Assembly (NCBI RefSeq): GCF_018502485.1
Contig: NZ_CP075546.1
DNA from: Methanospirillum purgamenti
GTDB lineage: Archaea; Halobacteriota; Methanomicrobia; Methanomicrobiales; Methanospirillaceae
Direction: 5' to 3' (one strand)
DNA length: 64,000 nt
Shown in pieces: positions 26,922 through 35,795 of this stretch; position 1 is the stretch's first letter, and each line of letters opens with the position of its first letter. A program made the position numbers and the translations under genes. The notes under the pieces are model-generated. The model was not told the origin of the DNA and did no database searches. It worked only from the letters and a program-made list of their open reading frames with translations.

Positions 26922-28318
26922 GGGTTTCGAACCAGCCACCATCGGGTGTAGATAGCATATACTATTGCGTTAATAAGAAGGATCAAAAGGACAAGACCGA
27001 CGCCAAGTCCAACCGGACTAGACATCGCCTTTTTTAGAGAGTCAATCATGGTGGGTCCGGCAGTGATTGGAGATGGACCCTGAACGGGAACTTGAGTAAT
27101 TTCCTGAGAATATATGGCAGGTTCTGTTGAAACTGGTTCTACTCCATAGAGAGTTTCAGTCTGCACCGGTTCAATTTGCACGGTGGGTTCTGGTGTTACT
27201 CCCACCTGGGCCTGGTCCATCATCGATTCAGGCGAGGGATAAACAGGCTCATATGCGATTCCGGCAGATGGAGGTGCTGGTGGTAGTGGGTATTGTTGCT
27301 GTATTGTGGCAGGTGGTTGACCAGCTATCGGGGGGAGGGTGGCAGGAACAGAATTTATTTCAGTTGGTGTAGGTGAAGCAAATGCATTTTGGCTTTCGAT
27401 GAATAGCCCATATATTGCTGCTTCATAAATTGTTCCACTTATTTCTCCGGTAAACTGATTTGAACTGGTTCGGACAGAATCCCAGGTAGCAGTCTGGGGA
27501 TTGAATTTATGGATTTGAGGATTTAATGCCAGTAGATCAGATATCTTCTCAATAGGGATTTGGAATGAAATTTTTCCTTCAGGATTAAAGTACGTCCGTT
27601 CTGGAAATATTTCATACGCATAACCTGAGAAAGATAGTGACTGGTTTGTGTCTATCGGAGGTAGATCTGCAATCGTTCGTGATGAAATATTTACATTCTG
27701 CAAAAATTCTCCGGATGGAGAAAATAAAAGTGTATCTTTCTCAAATGTAACTTTTGCCATCCCATCGTCAGATTTGAAGTTTTCTTCAGTTTCCAGCCCA
27801 TACCGGATTGTGGGATCTGAATCAGATGGTTCAGATCGTGGAGGTTCAGTGTAATTTTCTCCAGGTTGCATAGTGTTAACAGGAGGCTGTGTCTGGGCAG
27901 GTATCGGAGTCTGACCTGCATATATATTCTCACCTAGGGAAGTACCTCCAGTGAATAGATCAAATTGCTGAGATGTTCCGGGTTCATATACTACTGTTTG
28001 AGATGCTGGGACTCCGTTTATCTGAAAACTGATACGCAGATTTCCAGACTGGAATTCCTCTTCGGAAACATTTACTTTTAATCGTGGATCAAACAGTCCA
28101 GGACCGCCATAAAATCCGTCAATTTCTGTAGCAATGGATCCTTTTGATACATCCTGGAGAAATGCTGTGATTATTGTCCCTGCAGGCGCAGGTGTGCCAT
28201 CAATTAAAACATTTCCATAAAATTCCGCTGGAAGAGGGGGAACAGCCTGAACCGGCAGAATACATGTGATGATAATGAATGTGAAAAGCAGGGAAAGTAA
28301 TGCTTGAACAAATCTCAT
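26918..28318 (-). CDS. Membrane-anchored surface protein
   Basis: The 466-residue product has a signal peptide (LLSLLFTFIIITCILPVQA, cleaved near 25) and one C-terminal membrane helix (GLGVGLVLLILLINAIVYAIY, about 437-457). The first external domain (PPLPAEFYGNVLIDGTPAPAG onwards) resembles a beta domain common in Methanomicrobia surface proteins. A low-complexity Pro/Gln/Thr stretch (about 315-430) lies before the anchor, probably as a wall-spanning stalk. It is coupled to the TPR gene. Function unknown; adhesion or envelope structure is a guess. Confidence 0.75.
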   Translation of the reverse strand: MRFVQALLSLLFTFIIITCILPVQAVPPLPAEFYGNVLIDGTPAPAGTIITAFLQDVSKGSIATEIDGFYGGPGLFDPRLKVNVSEEEFQSGNLRISFQINGVPASQTVVYEPGTSQQFDLFTGGTSLGENIYAGQTPIPAQTQPPVNTMQPGENYTEPPRSEPSDSDPTIRYGLETEENFKSDDGMAKVTFEKDTLLFSPSGEFLQNVNISSRTIADLPPIDTNQSLSFSGYAYEIFPERTYFNPEGKISFQIPIEKISDLLALNPQIHKFNPQTATWDSVRTSSNQFTGEISGTIYEAAIYGLFIESQNAFASPTPTEINSVPATLPPIAGQPPATIQQQYPLPPAPPSAGIAYEPVYPSPESMMDQAQVGVTPEPTVQIEPVQTETLYGVEPVSTEPAIYSQEITQVPVQGPSPITAGPTMIDSLKKAMSSPVGLGVGLVLLILLINAIVYAIYTRWWLVRNP

Positions 28319-28621
28319 ACTTATACTATATTTGTGGTTTACTCACATGAAAGAATTCCATCTGGGTAAACAGATGCATGAACCGGGTGTTGAAAACCGG
28401 AGAGATTTTTGACCTTTAAGATTCCAAAAAATATAAAAAATTTATCCTTCGGTTTATGTTTTCTTTTAAAAAAATGTATCTCGTGTTGGTTTTAGTCTTC
28501 TCATGAGTATCATTGGTGAAATACTGAGGGTATACTTTCCATAAAGAGTCATTTAGAATATAAATCGTGAAAAACGTAAATTGTAAATTCTTTGTTACCC
28601 TCGCAAGATTTTTCATTATAA

Positions 28622-28630
28622 TTTATACAA
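28622..28630 (+). promoter_or_regulatory. TATA box of cbiMNQO
   Basis: TTTATACAA in an AT-rich stretch lies 58 bases before the cbiM ATG. Start of transcription would be expected near 28650, at the left arm of the inverted repeat below. Confidence 0.5.
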
Positions 28631-28646
28631 AATCTTCAATTCGTAA

Positions 28647-28679
28647 CATCTTAATAATATTTGTACAAATAGTAAGATG
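28647..28679. promoter_or_regulatory. Nested palindrome: candidate metal-responsive operator or RNA hairpin
   Basis: An outer perfect 7-base inverted repeat, CATCTTA (28647-28653) and TAAGATG (28673-28679), encloses a perfect 12-base palindrome ATTTGTACAAAT (28659-28670). The block ends 8 bases before the cbiM ATG and includes the predicted transcription start. It could be a regulator-binding site or a leader hairpin that hides the ribosome site. I do not recognise a known NikR site. Confidence 0.45.
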
Positions 28680-28687
28680 GTGTAGAT

Positions 28688-29329
28688 ATGCACATACCAG
28701 ACGCATTTATTCCTCTCCCACAAGCAGCAGTGTATTGGATTATTGCATTAGTGTTCCTAGCATTAGCGATCAAGTGGGCCCGTTCAGAGTTAAATGAAGA
28801 TAAAATCCCATTGATTGCAGTTCTTGCAGCCGGAATTTTTGCTCTTCAGAGTTTTAATCTTCCGGTATCTATGGGAACCAGTGGGCATCTCGTTGGGGGG
28901 GCACTTGCGGCAATCGTTCTTGGATCACCATTTGCAGCCGTTTTTATCCTGACCCTTGTACTCATTATCCAGGGATTTATTTTTGGAGACGGGGGGATTA
29001 CAGTTATGGGGGCGAATATTCTGAATATGGGAGTCATTGGAGGATTTGTCGGGTATTATTCATTCCAGGGATTACAAAAAATTTTAAAGAATGGATACAT
29101 CTCAAGTGCTGTTGCGGCATGGCTGGCCTGTCTTGTTCCTGCTCTAGCATGTGCGGTTGAGATGTCAATTGCCGGAACATTCCCCCTTGTCCCTGGACTT
29201 GTTGCAATGGGTATATACCACGCAATTATCGGCGTAATAGAGGGCGTTGTTACTGCTGTAATCATCTATGTACTGGCAATGGCCCGTCCTGATCTGGTTG
29301 ACTCGTCCATTGGAGTTGCTTCAGCATGA
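28688..29329 (+). CDS. cbiM: Cobalt/nickel ECF transporter substrate-binding membrane subunit CbiM
   Basis: CbiM is the metal-binding S-component of the cobalt ECF transporter. The 213-residue protein starts with MHIPDAFIPL, where His2 and the N-terminus bind the metal ion, and has about six to seven membrane helices with the conserved NLPVSMGTSGHLVGG and GDGGITVMGANILNMG loops. Methanogens need cobalt for corrinoids and nickel for F430 and hydrogenases; sequence alone does not separate cobalt from nickel. The stop overlaps the next start (ATGA). Confidence 0.93.
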   Translation: MHIPDAFIPLPQAAVYWIIALVFLALAIKWARSELNEDKIPLIAVLAAGIFALQSFNLPVSMGTSGHLVGGALAAIVLGSPFAAVFILTLVLIIQGFIFGDGGITVMGANILNMGVIGGFVGYYSFQGLQKILKNGYISSAVAAWLACLVPALACAVEMSIAGTFPLVPGLVAMGIYHAIIGVIEGVVTAVIIYVLAMARPDLVDSSIGVASA

Positions 29330-29667
29330 TGAACAATAAGACCTTTATTCTGGTTGGTATCCTTCTTGCTCTGGCTATTGGAATTGTTGCGGTATTTTTT
29401 GCATCCGGAGATCCGGACGGACTAGAAAGTACTGCTCTTGTTGTATCCGGACAAAAGGATCTGACCGGACAGGCACCAGAGGAAGGAGATCCTGAAGTAA
29501 TAGGGACCGGTTCATTTTCCTATGATTCTCCAATGCCAGATTATTCACTTGGTGAGGACATGGGATTATCAGGAGGTATTGTTGCTATTATCGCAGGTAT
29601 ATTCATTACTCTCCTTGTTGTGATGGGCGCTTCTTACATTTTGAGAGTAAGTAAAGAAGGAACATAA
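29326..29667 (+). CDS. cbiN: CbiN/PDGLE domain transporter subunit
   Basis: The 113-residue protein has two membrane helices (about 6-26 and 84-104) and between them the PDGLE motif (DPDGLES, about 31-37) that marks the auxiliary N-component. CbiN assists metal loading into CbiM. It overlaps cbiM by 4 bases. A T-rich stretch and a 163-base gap follow before cbiO, so expression of the ATPase part may be separately tuned. Confidence 0.88.
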   Translation: MMNNKTFILVGILLALAIGIVAVFFASGDPDGLESTALVVSGQKDLTGQAPEEGDPEVIGTGSFSYDSPMPDYSLGEDMGLSGGIVAIIAGIFITLLVVMGASYILRVSKEGT

Positions 29668-29687
29668 TCTAAATAGTGAAAAATAAT

Positions 29688-29703
29688 CCCCTTTTTCCTT
29701 TTT
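29688..29703 (+). terminator. T-rich stretch between cbiN and cbiO
   Basis: CCCC followed by T5, CC and T4 lies 20 bases after the cbiN stop. It may cause partial termination inside the operon and so set the ratio of M/N to O/Q subunits. Confidence 0.3.
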
Positions 29704-29830
29704 GTGCGTTATTTTATTACGAATATTGTTTCAGTAATATTTTATTAAAAGAACTGTAATGGGTACTCCTGCATATCATCGATTCCATTCTGGTCCATCA
29801 CTCTGATGACTCCAGACAGGAGATACCTTC

Positions 29831-30664
29831 ATGCATATTATCGAGACGCAACAGTTAGGTCATACATATAAGGGCAACATTGATGCTCTAAAAAATATTT
29901 CCTTTATTGCTCCCCGAAATACCAGGATTGCAATAATTGGACCGAATGGTGCTGGAAAAAGTACCCTGTTTAAGCATTTTAACGGTGTCTTAAAGCCAAC
30001 AACCGGAAAAGTCCTGATCAGAGGAGAACCAATAACAAAAGAAAATATCAGGGAAGTCAGAAGGACAGTTGGGCTTGTATTTCAAAATCCTGATGATCAG
30101 ATTTTTTCTCCTACGGTTGAACAGGATGTGGCATTTGGGCCGACCAATATGGGACTGGATGAAGAAGCAGTAAAGCATCGGGTTCATGAAGCGTTAAGTA
30201 CTGTCGGTCTGCTTGACTACCGGACAAGAGTCCCTCATCATCTTTCAGGTGGTGAAAAAAAGCGTGTTGCAATTGCTGGCATTATAGCCATGGAACCACA
30301 GGTTCTTGTACTTGATGAACCAACTGCAGGGCTTGATCCCCAGGGAGTCAGAGATATTGTAAAATTCATAAAAAATTTTTCTGTTCAGTATGGGATGACG
30401 GTTATTTTTTCGACCCACAGCATATCACTTGTAGCAGAACTTGCTGATTATATATATGTTATGAATGCCGGAACGTTTGTCGCTGAAGGGACAGTTCCAG
30501 AGGTTTTCTCACAGCCCGAACTCCTTGCAAGTGTTCGTCTGGATATCCCTGTTCTCCCAAAACTCATCACATCACTCCAGTCCCAGGGTGTTCCAATAGA
30601 GATGGGGTATACATACCAGGAAGCAGAACAGGCATTTTTGAAAGCATTTGGAAAGATGTCATGA
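29831..30664 (+). CDS. cbiO: ECF transporter ATPase CbiO
   Basis: This 277-residue ABC ATPase has Walker A GPNGAGKST (about 37-45), the Q-loop in VFQNPDDQIF, signature LSGGEKKRVAIAG (about 139), Walker B VLVLDEPTAGLD and the switch His in FSTHSISL. The QNPDDQ Q-loop is typical of ECF-type CbiO/EcfA proteins. It powers metal uptake with CbiQ and CbiM. The stop overlaps cbiQ by 4 bases (ATGA). A GGAG site precedes the ATG. Confidence 0.94.
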   Translation: MHIIETQQLGHTYKGNIDALKNISFIAPRNTRIAIIGPNGAGKSTLFKHFNGVLKPTTGKVLIRGEPITKENIREVRRTVGLVFQNPDDQIFSPTVEQDVAFGPTNMGLDEEAVKHRVHEALSTVGLLDYRTRVPHHLSGGEKKRVAIAGIIAMEPQVLVLDEPTAGLDPQGVRDIVKFIKNFSVQYGMTVIFSTHSISLVAELADYIYVMNAGTFVAEGTVPEVFSQPELLASVRLDIPVLPKLITSLQSQGVPIEMGYTYQEAEQAFLKAFGKMS

Positions 30665-31503
30665 TCGAGGATTTATTTGATCTTGAACAGGTAACATCCC
30701 AAAAAAGTGTCATACATTCCCTGGATGCACGGGTAAAAATCATCGTATGTTGTGCTGCTATTGTTGGCCTTGTTGCTGTCCCATATTCTCTTATTGTATA
30801 CGAAGTCGCAGCAATATTATTTGGTCTGTTTTTGGTACTCTGGGCTCTTTCAAGACTCTCTCCGATGGTATATTTCCGAAGACTTCTGCTCGCTTTACCA
30901 TTTGGCTTTATGCTATGCGGCTTTCAAATTTTTTTTAAGAACCGGTACTATACAGAATACCACCCAATCATCGAACTACCCTTTGGAGTTACGATTTTTT
31001 CAGAATCGGTTGAATTCGCTACAATATTATTGATCAAATTTCTTGTATGCTACTCTTTTATTGTTCTTTTATCTTCAACCTCTTCCCTACAGGATCTTCT
31101 CGAAGCGGCAGGAAGATTAAAAGTTCCTCCAGAACTCATCCTGGCCCTCGGAATGATGATCAGGTACTTGTTTGTGTTTGGAATCATCTACAGAAGAGTA
31201 ACAGATGCCTTAAAAACCCGTCTTTTTGATCCTTTTGATCACCGCTTGCCATACAGATACCGGATTTTGAACATGGGTTATATGATGGGTTCGATGTTTA
31301 TACGGTCACTTGAGCAGGGAGAGAGGACATATGCCAGTATGCTTTGCCGGGGATATGGACGGGACAGTTATATATATATTCGTAATAAACCCTTATTATC
31401 TGCAGATATCGTTTTTCTTGGCATTTGTCTGCTTATTATCATACTTGCTCCATTGATCTGCTGGTTTGATCCGATCCAGATGTTCTGCTTTCTTCCAAGA
31501 TAG
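30661..31503 (+). CDS. cbiQ: ECF transporter transmembrane subunit CbiQ
   Basis: The 280-residue T-component has about five to six helices and the two coupling helices with small-residue motifs that contact the ATPase, including the EAAGRLKVPPELILAL segment (about 142) and SLEQGERTYASMLCRGYG (about 218). It transmits ATP-driven movement from CbiO to CbiM. It is translationally coupled to cbiO and ends the operon; a leftward membrane-protein gene converges 16 bases later. Confidence 0.92.
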   Translation: MIEDLFDLEQVTSQKSVIHSLDARVKIIVCCAAIVGLVAVPYSLIVYEVAAILFGLFLVLWALSRLSPMVYFRRLLLALPFGFMLCGFQIFFKNRYYTEYHPIIELPFGVTIFSESVEFATILLIKFLVCYSFIVLLSSTSSLQDLLEAAGRLKVPPELILALGMMIRYLFVFGIIYRRVTDALKTRLFDPFDHRLPYRYRILNMGYMMGSMFIRSLEQGERTYASMLCRGYGRDSYIYIRNKPLLSADIVFLGICLLIIILAPLICWFDPIQMFCFLPR

Positions 31504-31519
31504 ATAGACATGTAACGTA

Positions 31520-32479
31520 TCATCTCCTGCATTGGTATACTTCAGGAAGTAATGTATAGGTTTCAGAGAGTAATTCCAAAAAAACGAGAGCATAATATCG
31601 AAGAAAGGTAACCACTGGTGTCATAACGAATAGAGTGATTACAGCCATTATAAGAAAAGGGATAATGGCTTCGAACAATGAATATCCGGTGGATGTAGAT
31701 AGACCGGGAATAATTAGCATTACAGGAAATCCCAACAGATGCATTACCAGCACAAGCATTACTCCAAGGATTATCCCTACGATTAAATCGATACTAATCT
31801 TTATCAGGAGGTAAATACCCACTTCGTCCCATCTTCCTGAAAATTCACGGAGCAGGATGGTCCAGCCCTGAATAATCCCACATAAATGCACCATCATAAC
31901 CGGAACAACAAAGTCGGTTGTTATAATGGTGAGTACCCACACCGGAAGTATCAATATCAAAAGCCCGGTAAGGGTGTATATCAGTGCAACAAAAAACATG
32001 GTCTGATTATCAGGATTCTCAATAAGAACAGGCATTGCAATTCCAATTATTGCACCAGCTGCACATAGACCGATGATGAGAATAATACTAAGATAAAAAG
32101 TCATTAGCCTTAATCCCATTCCAATCCGCATCTTTAATGAAGGCAAAATTCGTAATGTTTCTGCAGAGAGATAATCGACAAAGATAAATTGGAAAATTGA
32201 GCTGAGTAAGGCATACACAAGCAGGATAAAGAGTATCCCTGTCATTACCATGGAAATCCGTCCGGTTTCTTCAGTTATCACATCAGTCCCGTTAAGTGCT
32301 GAAAGATATGGAATGTCAGCATATGAATAATCCTGGGGTATCGGGCTTGTTATCCAGGCACCAATGAAAAATGAGATGATTAGGAGACGAAGGATCTGCC
32401 CTGTTTTTATGGGCCAAAAAATTTGTTTCGTATGTCGAAGAGCAGGAACAATTGCCAGGACTGCAAGGTACTCACTCAT
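31520..32479 (-). CDS. Yip1-like multi-pass membrane protein
   Basis: The 319-residue protein has about six membrane helices and the look of a Yip1/DUF-type protein found in many methanogens: an N-terminal cytoplasmic part ending near ILRLLIISFFIGAW, then long hydrophobic segments. Family function in archaea is unknown. I chose ATG 32479, preceded by GGAG, whose codon overlaps the stop of the upstream glycosylase gene; an in-frame ATG at 32527 lies inside that gene. Confidence 0.7.
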   Translation of the reverse strand: MSEYLAVLAIVPALRHTKQIFWPIKTGQILRLLIISFFIGAWITSPIPQDYSYADIPYLSALNGTDVITEETGRISMVMTGILFILLVYALLSSIFQFIFVDYLSAETLRILPSLKMRIGMGLRLMTFYLSIILIIGLCAAGAIIGIAMPVLIENPDNQTMFFVALIYTLTGLLILILPVWVLTIITTDFVVPVMMVHLCGIIQGWTILLREFSGRWDEVGIYLLIKISIDLIVGIILGVMLVLVMHLLGFPVMLIIPGLSTSTGYSLFEAIIPFLIMAVITLFVMTPVVTFLRYYALVFLELLSETYTLLPEVYQCRR

Positions 32480-33186
32480 ATTATCTCCGGAGATTGGATA
32501 GTCTGTTGGTTTTTTCCATGTATACATCCAGGAAGACCAGAACCTATCCGAACTGGGCAGGTATCACAGAGCGGATTTTTTTTGCAGACCTTATTTCCTA
32601 GGTTGACTATCTGAGCATGAAAATCATTATACAAAGCGACATCCGGAGAGAGGCGATCCATGAAGTATTCCTGCATCTGTGCATAGGTTGCTGTCTGTTT
32701 AAACCATCCCTGACGTGATCCAATCCGGCGAGTATAGGCATCAACAACGAATATCGGTTTTTCAAGTGCATACAGGAGAATAGAATCAACAGTTTCAGGT
32801 CCAAATCCTGATATTGTCAAAAGTTCATCTCTAGCCCTTTCTGTTGGGATAGCCATCATCTTTGCTATCTCACCTTTACAGGAACTTAGAAACCACTCCA
32901 GGAAATTCATTATTTTATTGGCTTTTTGATTGTAGTATCTGGATGAACGGATCAAAGGAGCGATAAGTGACGGGCCAGCATTATACAATGAGTGAGGATC
33001 TAACAAATGTGCCTCTGATAATGCACAGACTGCCTGAAAGGCACCATTCCAGGATACATTTTGGGCTAATATTGCGCCAATTATGGTTTCAAATGCCGAG
33101 TCTGACGGCCACCAGTGTTGGTGACCATATGAATCGTGTAATACCTGGTAAAAACTAATTAGATCTGTTCCTGTCCAGTTTCTCAT
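32476..33186 (-). CDS. EndoIII-like HhH-GPD DNA glycosylase
   Basis: This 236-residue base-excision repair protein has the HhH-GPD fold: LTISGFGPETVDSILLYAL (about 124-142), then the catalytic Asp in FVVDAYTRRIG (about 146-156). A C-terminal cysteine set (CKKNPLCDTCP and GC) should bind an iron-sulphur cluster. The lysine that makes EndoIII bifunctional is Glu here, which suggests a monofunctional glycosylase similar to MagIII. Substrate unknown. It precedes, and overlaps, the Yip1-like gene. Confidence 0.88.
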   Translation of the reverse strand: MRNWTGTDLISFYQVLHDSYGHQHWWPSDSAFETIIGAILAQNVSWNGAFQAVCALSEAHLLDPHSLYNAGPSLIAPLIRSSRYYNQKANKIMNFLEWFLSSCKGEIAKMMAIPTERARDELLTISGFGPETVDSILLYALEKPIFVVDAYTRRIGSRQGWFKQTATYAQMQEYFMDRLSPDVALYNDFHAQIVNLGNKVCKKNPLCDTCPVRIGSGLPGCIHGKNQQTIQSPEII

Positions 33187-33282
33187 TTCAATAATTCCAA
33201 TACCGTGTGAGATCTCATCTCATAAATCTTCATTGAAAAATCAAGACACATGAATCTTATGGTTTTAAAACAAGTATAATGC

Positions 33283-33863
33283 ATGAGAGGGCGATTGCAT
33301 CATCTTCTTGTGTATACCGGAATATGTATTCTCTTTCTGATTCCCCTGTTTATCATATCAGGTCAGGAAACGAGCTGGAGTTTGTATACGCTCTTACGGA
33401 TTGCTGCCCTTTGGGGATTTATATCACTGTCAATAGGAATAATCCTGAATCTTTTGAAAAGAAAGGTCAAATCGCATTTAGGGAAACCATTTTTAAAAAT
33501 TCATCATTATTTGTGATTGCCGGTCTTGTATTTGTAACAATGCACCCGGTTTTGTTTGCATACATTGCCCATGACTTCCGGGTATTCATTCCAGATATCT
33601 CTTCCTGGGATTCTTTTTTTGCTACAGGAGGAAGAACCGCAATTCTATTATTTTATGCAGCTTTTCTTGCCGGTCTTTTTCGAATGACAATCAAAAAACA
33701 GTGGAGATATATCCATATGCTGGTTTATCCGGCGATAATCATCGCAGCAATTCATGCCATTCTCATGGGCCAGTCTATGGCAAGCCCGGTTATTTACTTT
33801 TTGATTATCTGTTTAACCATCGTTGTCTGTATAACCTTTGTTTATGTCAGGATTAAAGGATAG
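33283..33863 (+). pseudogene. Frameshifted ferric-reductase-like haem membrane protein
   Basis: Two frames together make one protein. The first (33283-33516) gives a start, two membrane helices (YTGICILFLIPLFIISG and LWGFISLSIGIILNLL) and then GKPFLKIHHYL before TGA. The frame one base back continues as FVIAGLVFVTMHPVLFAYIAHDF to 33863, with further helices and histidines (IHMLVYP, AAIHAILMG). Read with one extra T near 33510-33512, this gives the usual KIHHxFxxAGL...HPV ferric reductase pattern with paired haem histidines. It is a natural frameshift, a sequencing error, or recoding: T TTA AAA occurs in frame at 33492-33498. Confidence 0.7.
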
Positions 33864-33952
33864 TTCGATTTTTTTCAGAAATGGATAAATCCGGGCAGGC
33901 CACCTAGGATCATGTGATAAATCCTATTGCTAACAGGGTTTAATATTCTTTT

Positions 33953-35068
33953 ATGAAAATTTCTGAATTTCAACTTGAACGTTATCTTGCACTCCATGAA
34001 TTTTCAGCTCCATTTCTTCTTTGTACATCAGATAGTGAAACGATGACAATTCGAGAACTATTATCACTTAAACCTGGAGCGGATGAAGAATTTCATAATC
34101 TTGGGCTTGGTTATACCGAGTCACAAGGAAATCCTGCACTCCGGAAGGAGATAGCAAACCTCTATACCTCCCTCAATTCTGACCAGATTGTTGTCTCTGC
34201 AGGAGCTGAAGAAGCAATTTTCCTTCTTATGAATATTCTTCTCTCTCCCGGCGATCATGTCATTGTCCAGGCCCCGGCATATCAGTCATTGTATGAAGTT
34301 GCAAATGCAATTGGTTGTGCGGTATCGCGATGGGAATTAAAAGAGAACGGTTCAGGGTGGGTATCTGACATTGAAGAGTTAAAAAGACTCATCCGACCTG
34401 ATACGAAAGCAATTGTTGTAAACTCTCCGCATAATCCAACAGGACATCTCTTTACTCATGGCGAGTGGAATGATCTGAATAAGATCATACGCGAGACTTC
34501 AATCCGGCTCATATCAGATGAAGTATATCGTGGACTTGAGCACGCCAGAGAACTTCAGCTTTCAGCAGCAGCAGATGAGCACCCGAGGAACATTTCCATT
34601 GGTGTTATGTCCAAGGCATTTGGTCTTGCAGGGCTTCGAATCGGGTGGATTGCAACCCATGACAAGGAGGTTGTCAGACGGTTTCTGGCGATGAAAGATT
34701 ATACTACGATTTGTTCATCTGCACCATCAGAATTTCTTGCAACACTTGCTCTTCAAAATAAAGATGTAATTCTGCGAAAAAACCTCGCAATAGTGCATCA
34801 GAACCTACACCTTCTCTCAGACTTTTTTAAAAAATTTTCACATGTAATGACCTGGTCAGCTCCGATTGCAGGATCTACAGCCTTTCCACGGATTATTAAT
34901 GGTATGTCTGCACAAAAATTCTGTGATGAAGTCAGAGAGAATATTGGGGTGCTGCTTTTACCCGGTTCCGTGTTCGGTGTGGATGGTTCATATGTCAGGT
35001 TTGGATATGGCAGGTCAGATATGCACCAGTCATTAAACAAACTGGTTCAGTATCTCCAAGAGAAATGA
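33953..35068 (+). CDS. Pyridoxal-phosphate aminotransferase, class I/II
   Basis: The 371-residue fold-type I enzyme has the PLP signature: SPHNPTGHLF (about 161), ISDEVYRGLE (about 184), and the Schiff-base lysine in SKAFGLAGLRIGW (about 224), with the substrate carboxylate Arg near VRFGYGR in the tail. It is 371 residues with no extra domain. The amino donor is not predictable from sequence. It is followed by a response regulator in the same direction. Confidence 0.88.
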   Translation: MKISEFQLERYLALHEFSAPFLLCTSDSETMTIRELLSLKPGADEEFHNLGLGYTESQGNPALRKEIANLYTSLNSDQIVVSAGAEEAIFLLMNILLSPGDHVIVQAPAYQSLYEVANAIGCAVSRWELKENGSGWVSDIEELKRLIRPDTKAIVVNSPHNPTGHLFTHGEWNDLNKIIRETSIRLISDEVYRGLEHARELQLSAAADEHPRNISIGVMSKAFGLAGLRIGWIATHDKEVVRRFLAMKDYTTICSSAPSEFLATLALQNKDVILRKNLAIVHQNLHLLSDFFKKFSHVMTWSAPIAGSTAFPRIINGMSAQKFCDEVRENIGVLLLPGSVFGVDGSYVRFGYGRSDMHQSLNKLVQYLQEK

Positions 35069-35146
35069 TAACAATTGGTGTAGTTTGCCATTCGGTATTA
35101 TTTAATGCAACCGATAGCAAACAAACATGATAAGATAGGTACCTTC

Positions 35147-35794
35147 ATGCCCCCACATGTTCTTATCGTTGATGATGAACCCGCTTTAAATGAGTTATTT
35201 GTAATTGGTCTCAATAAATACGGGTTTAAAACCGAAGGTGTTCTTGGAGGGCAGGAGTGTCTTGAACTCTTAAACACTGAATACCGGCCTGACCTTATTC
35301 TTCTCGATATGATGATGGAACCAATGGATGGGTGGGAGACACTAAACCGGTTGAAAAGAATTCAGGACGTTAAAAATATCCCGGTCATAATGCAAACCGG
35401 TAAAAACCTTACCTACCGGGAAGCAGAACAATACTCCTATTGCATCGAAGATTATGTGATGAAACCCATCACTCCAAAACGATGTATTGATCATATAACA
35501 AATGCTTTGGATAAAGTTCAGAAGATTGAAGAGATAATACTGCAGGGTCTTCGTGCAGGATACCCGGAAGAGAAGATACGGCGACTGGCAACAATATATC
35601 GGATCATCTATGTTGCAAGAAAACTTCAGAGTATTCTTGAAGAACGGTATGGACATCATAACCCGGCTGAAGAGAGTGAAACGTATGGTCCAGAGGATTA
35701 TGCAAAATTTCTACTTAAACTGCAGCAGGAGTATGATGATTTACAAAAAGATATTAATTTCACTTTGTTCGGCACCAATCCGAAAAATATGTGA
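35147..35794 (+). CDS. Response regulator receiver protein
   Basis: The 215-residue protein has a CheY-like domain (residues 1-125): VLIVDDEPALNE acidic pair, phospho-Asp in LILLDMMMEPMDGW (about 52), the conserved Thr in QTGKN and the Lys in DYVMKPI (about 107). The C-terminal 90 residues are helical and have no DNA-binding motif. Phosphorylation by a distant histidine kinase is expected. I chose ATG 35147; ATG 35105 would add 14 residues. It converges with the acyl-CoA synthetase gene. Confidence 0.85.
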   Translation: MPPHVLIVDDEPALNELFVIGLNKYGFKTEGVLGGQECLELLNTEYRPDLILLDMMMEPMDGWETLNRLKRIQDVKNIPVIMQTGKNLTYREAEQYSYCIEDYVMKPITPKRCIDHITNALDKVQKIEEIILQGLRAGYPEEKIRRLATIYRIIYVARKLQSILEERYGHHNPAEESETYGPEDYAKFLLKLQQEYDDLQKDINFTLFGTNPKNM

Positions 35795-35795
35795 A

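Larger units (their letters stand above)
28319..28687. other. Intergenic region with divergent promoters before cbiM
   Basis: This 369-base AT-rich gap has no convincing gene. It separates the leftward surface-protein gene from rightward cbiM. A 66-codon frame on the minus strand has unlikely composition and no ribosome site. The only clear signals are the TATA box and the nested palindrome near its right end. CCGG is repeated in the left part (CCGG at 28381-28400). Confidence 0.6.

Noticed and set aside
28416..28616. 66-codon minus-strand frame in the cbiM upstream gap
   Set aside because: Poor ribosome site, AT-driven composition and no family resemblance. Left as non-coding.
33279..33500. 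N-terminal part of the +33279 frame as the true start of the haem protein
   Set aside because: Its first 70 residues are polar and unlike a membrane protein; the other frame gives two membrane helices. The hydrophobic part starts after the shift point.
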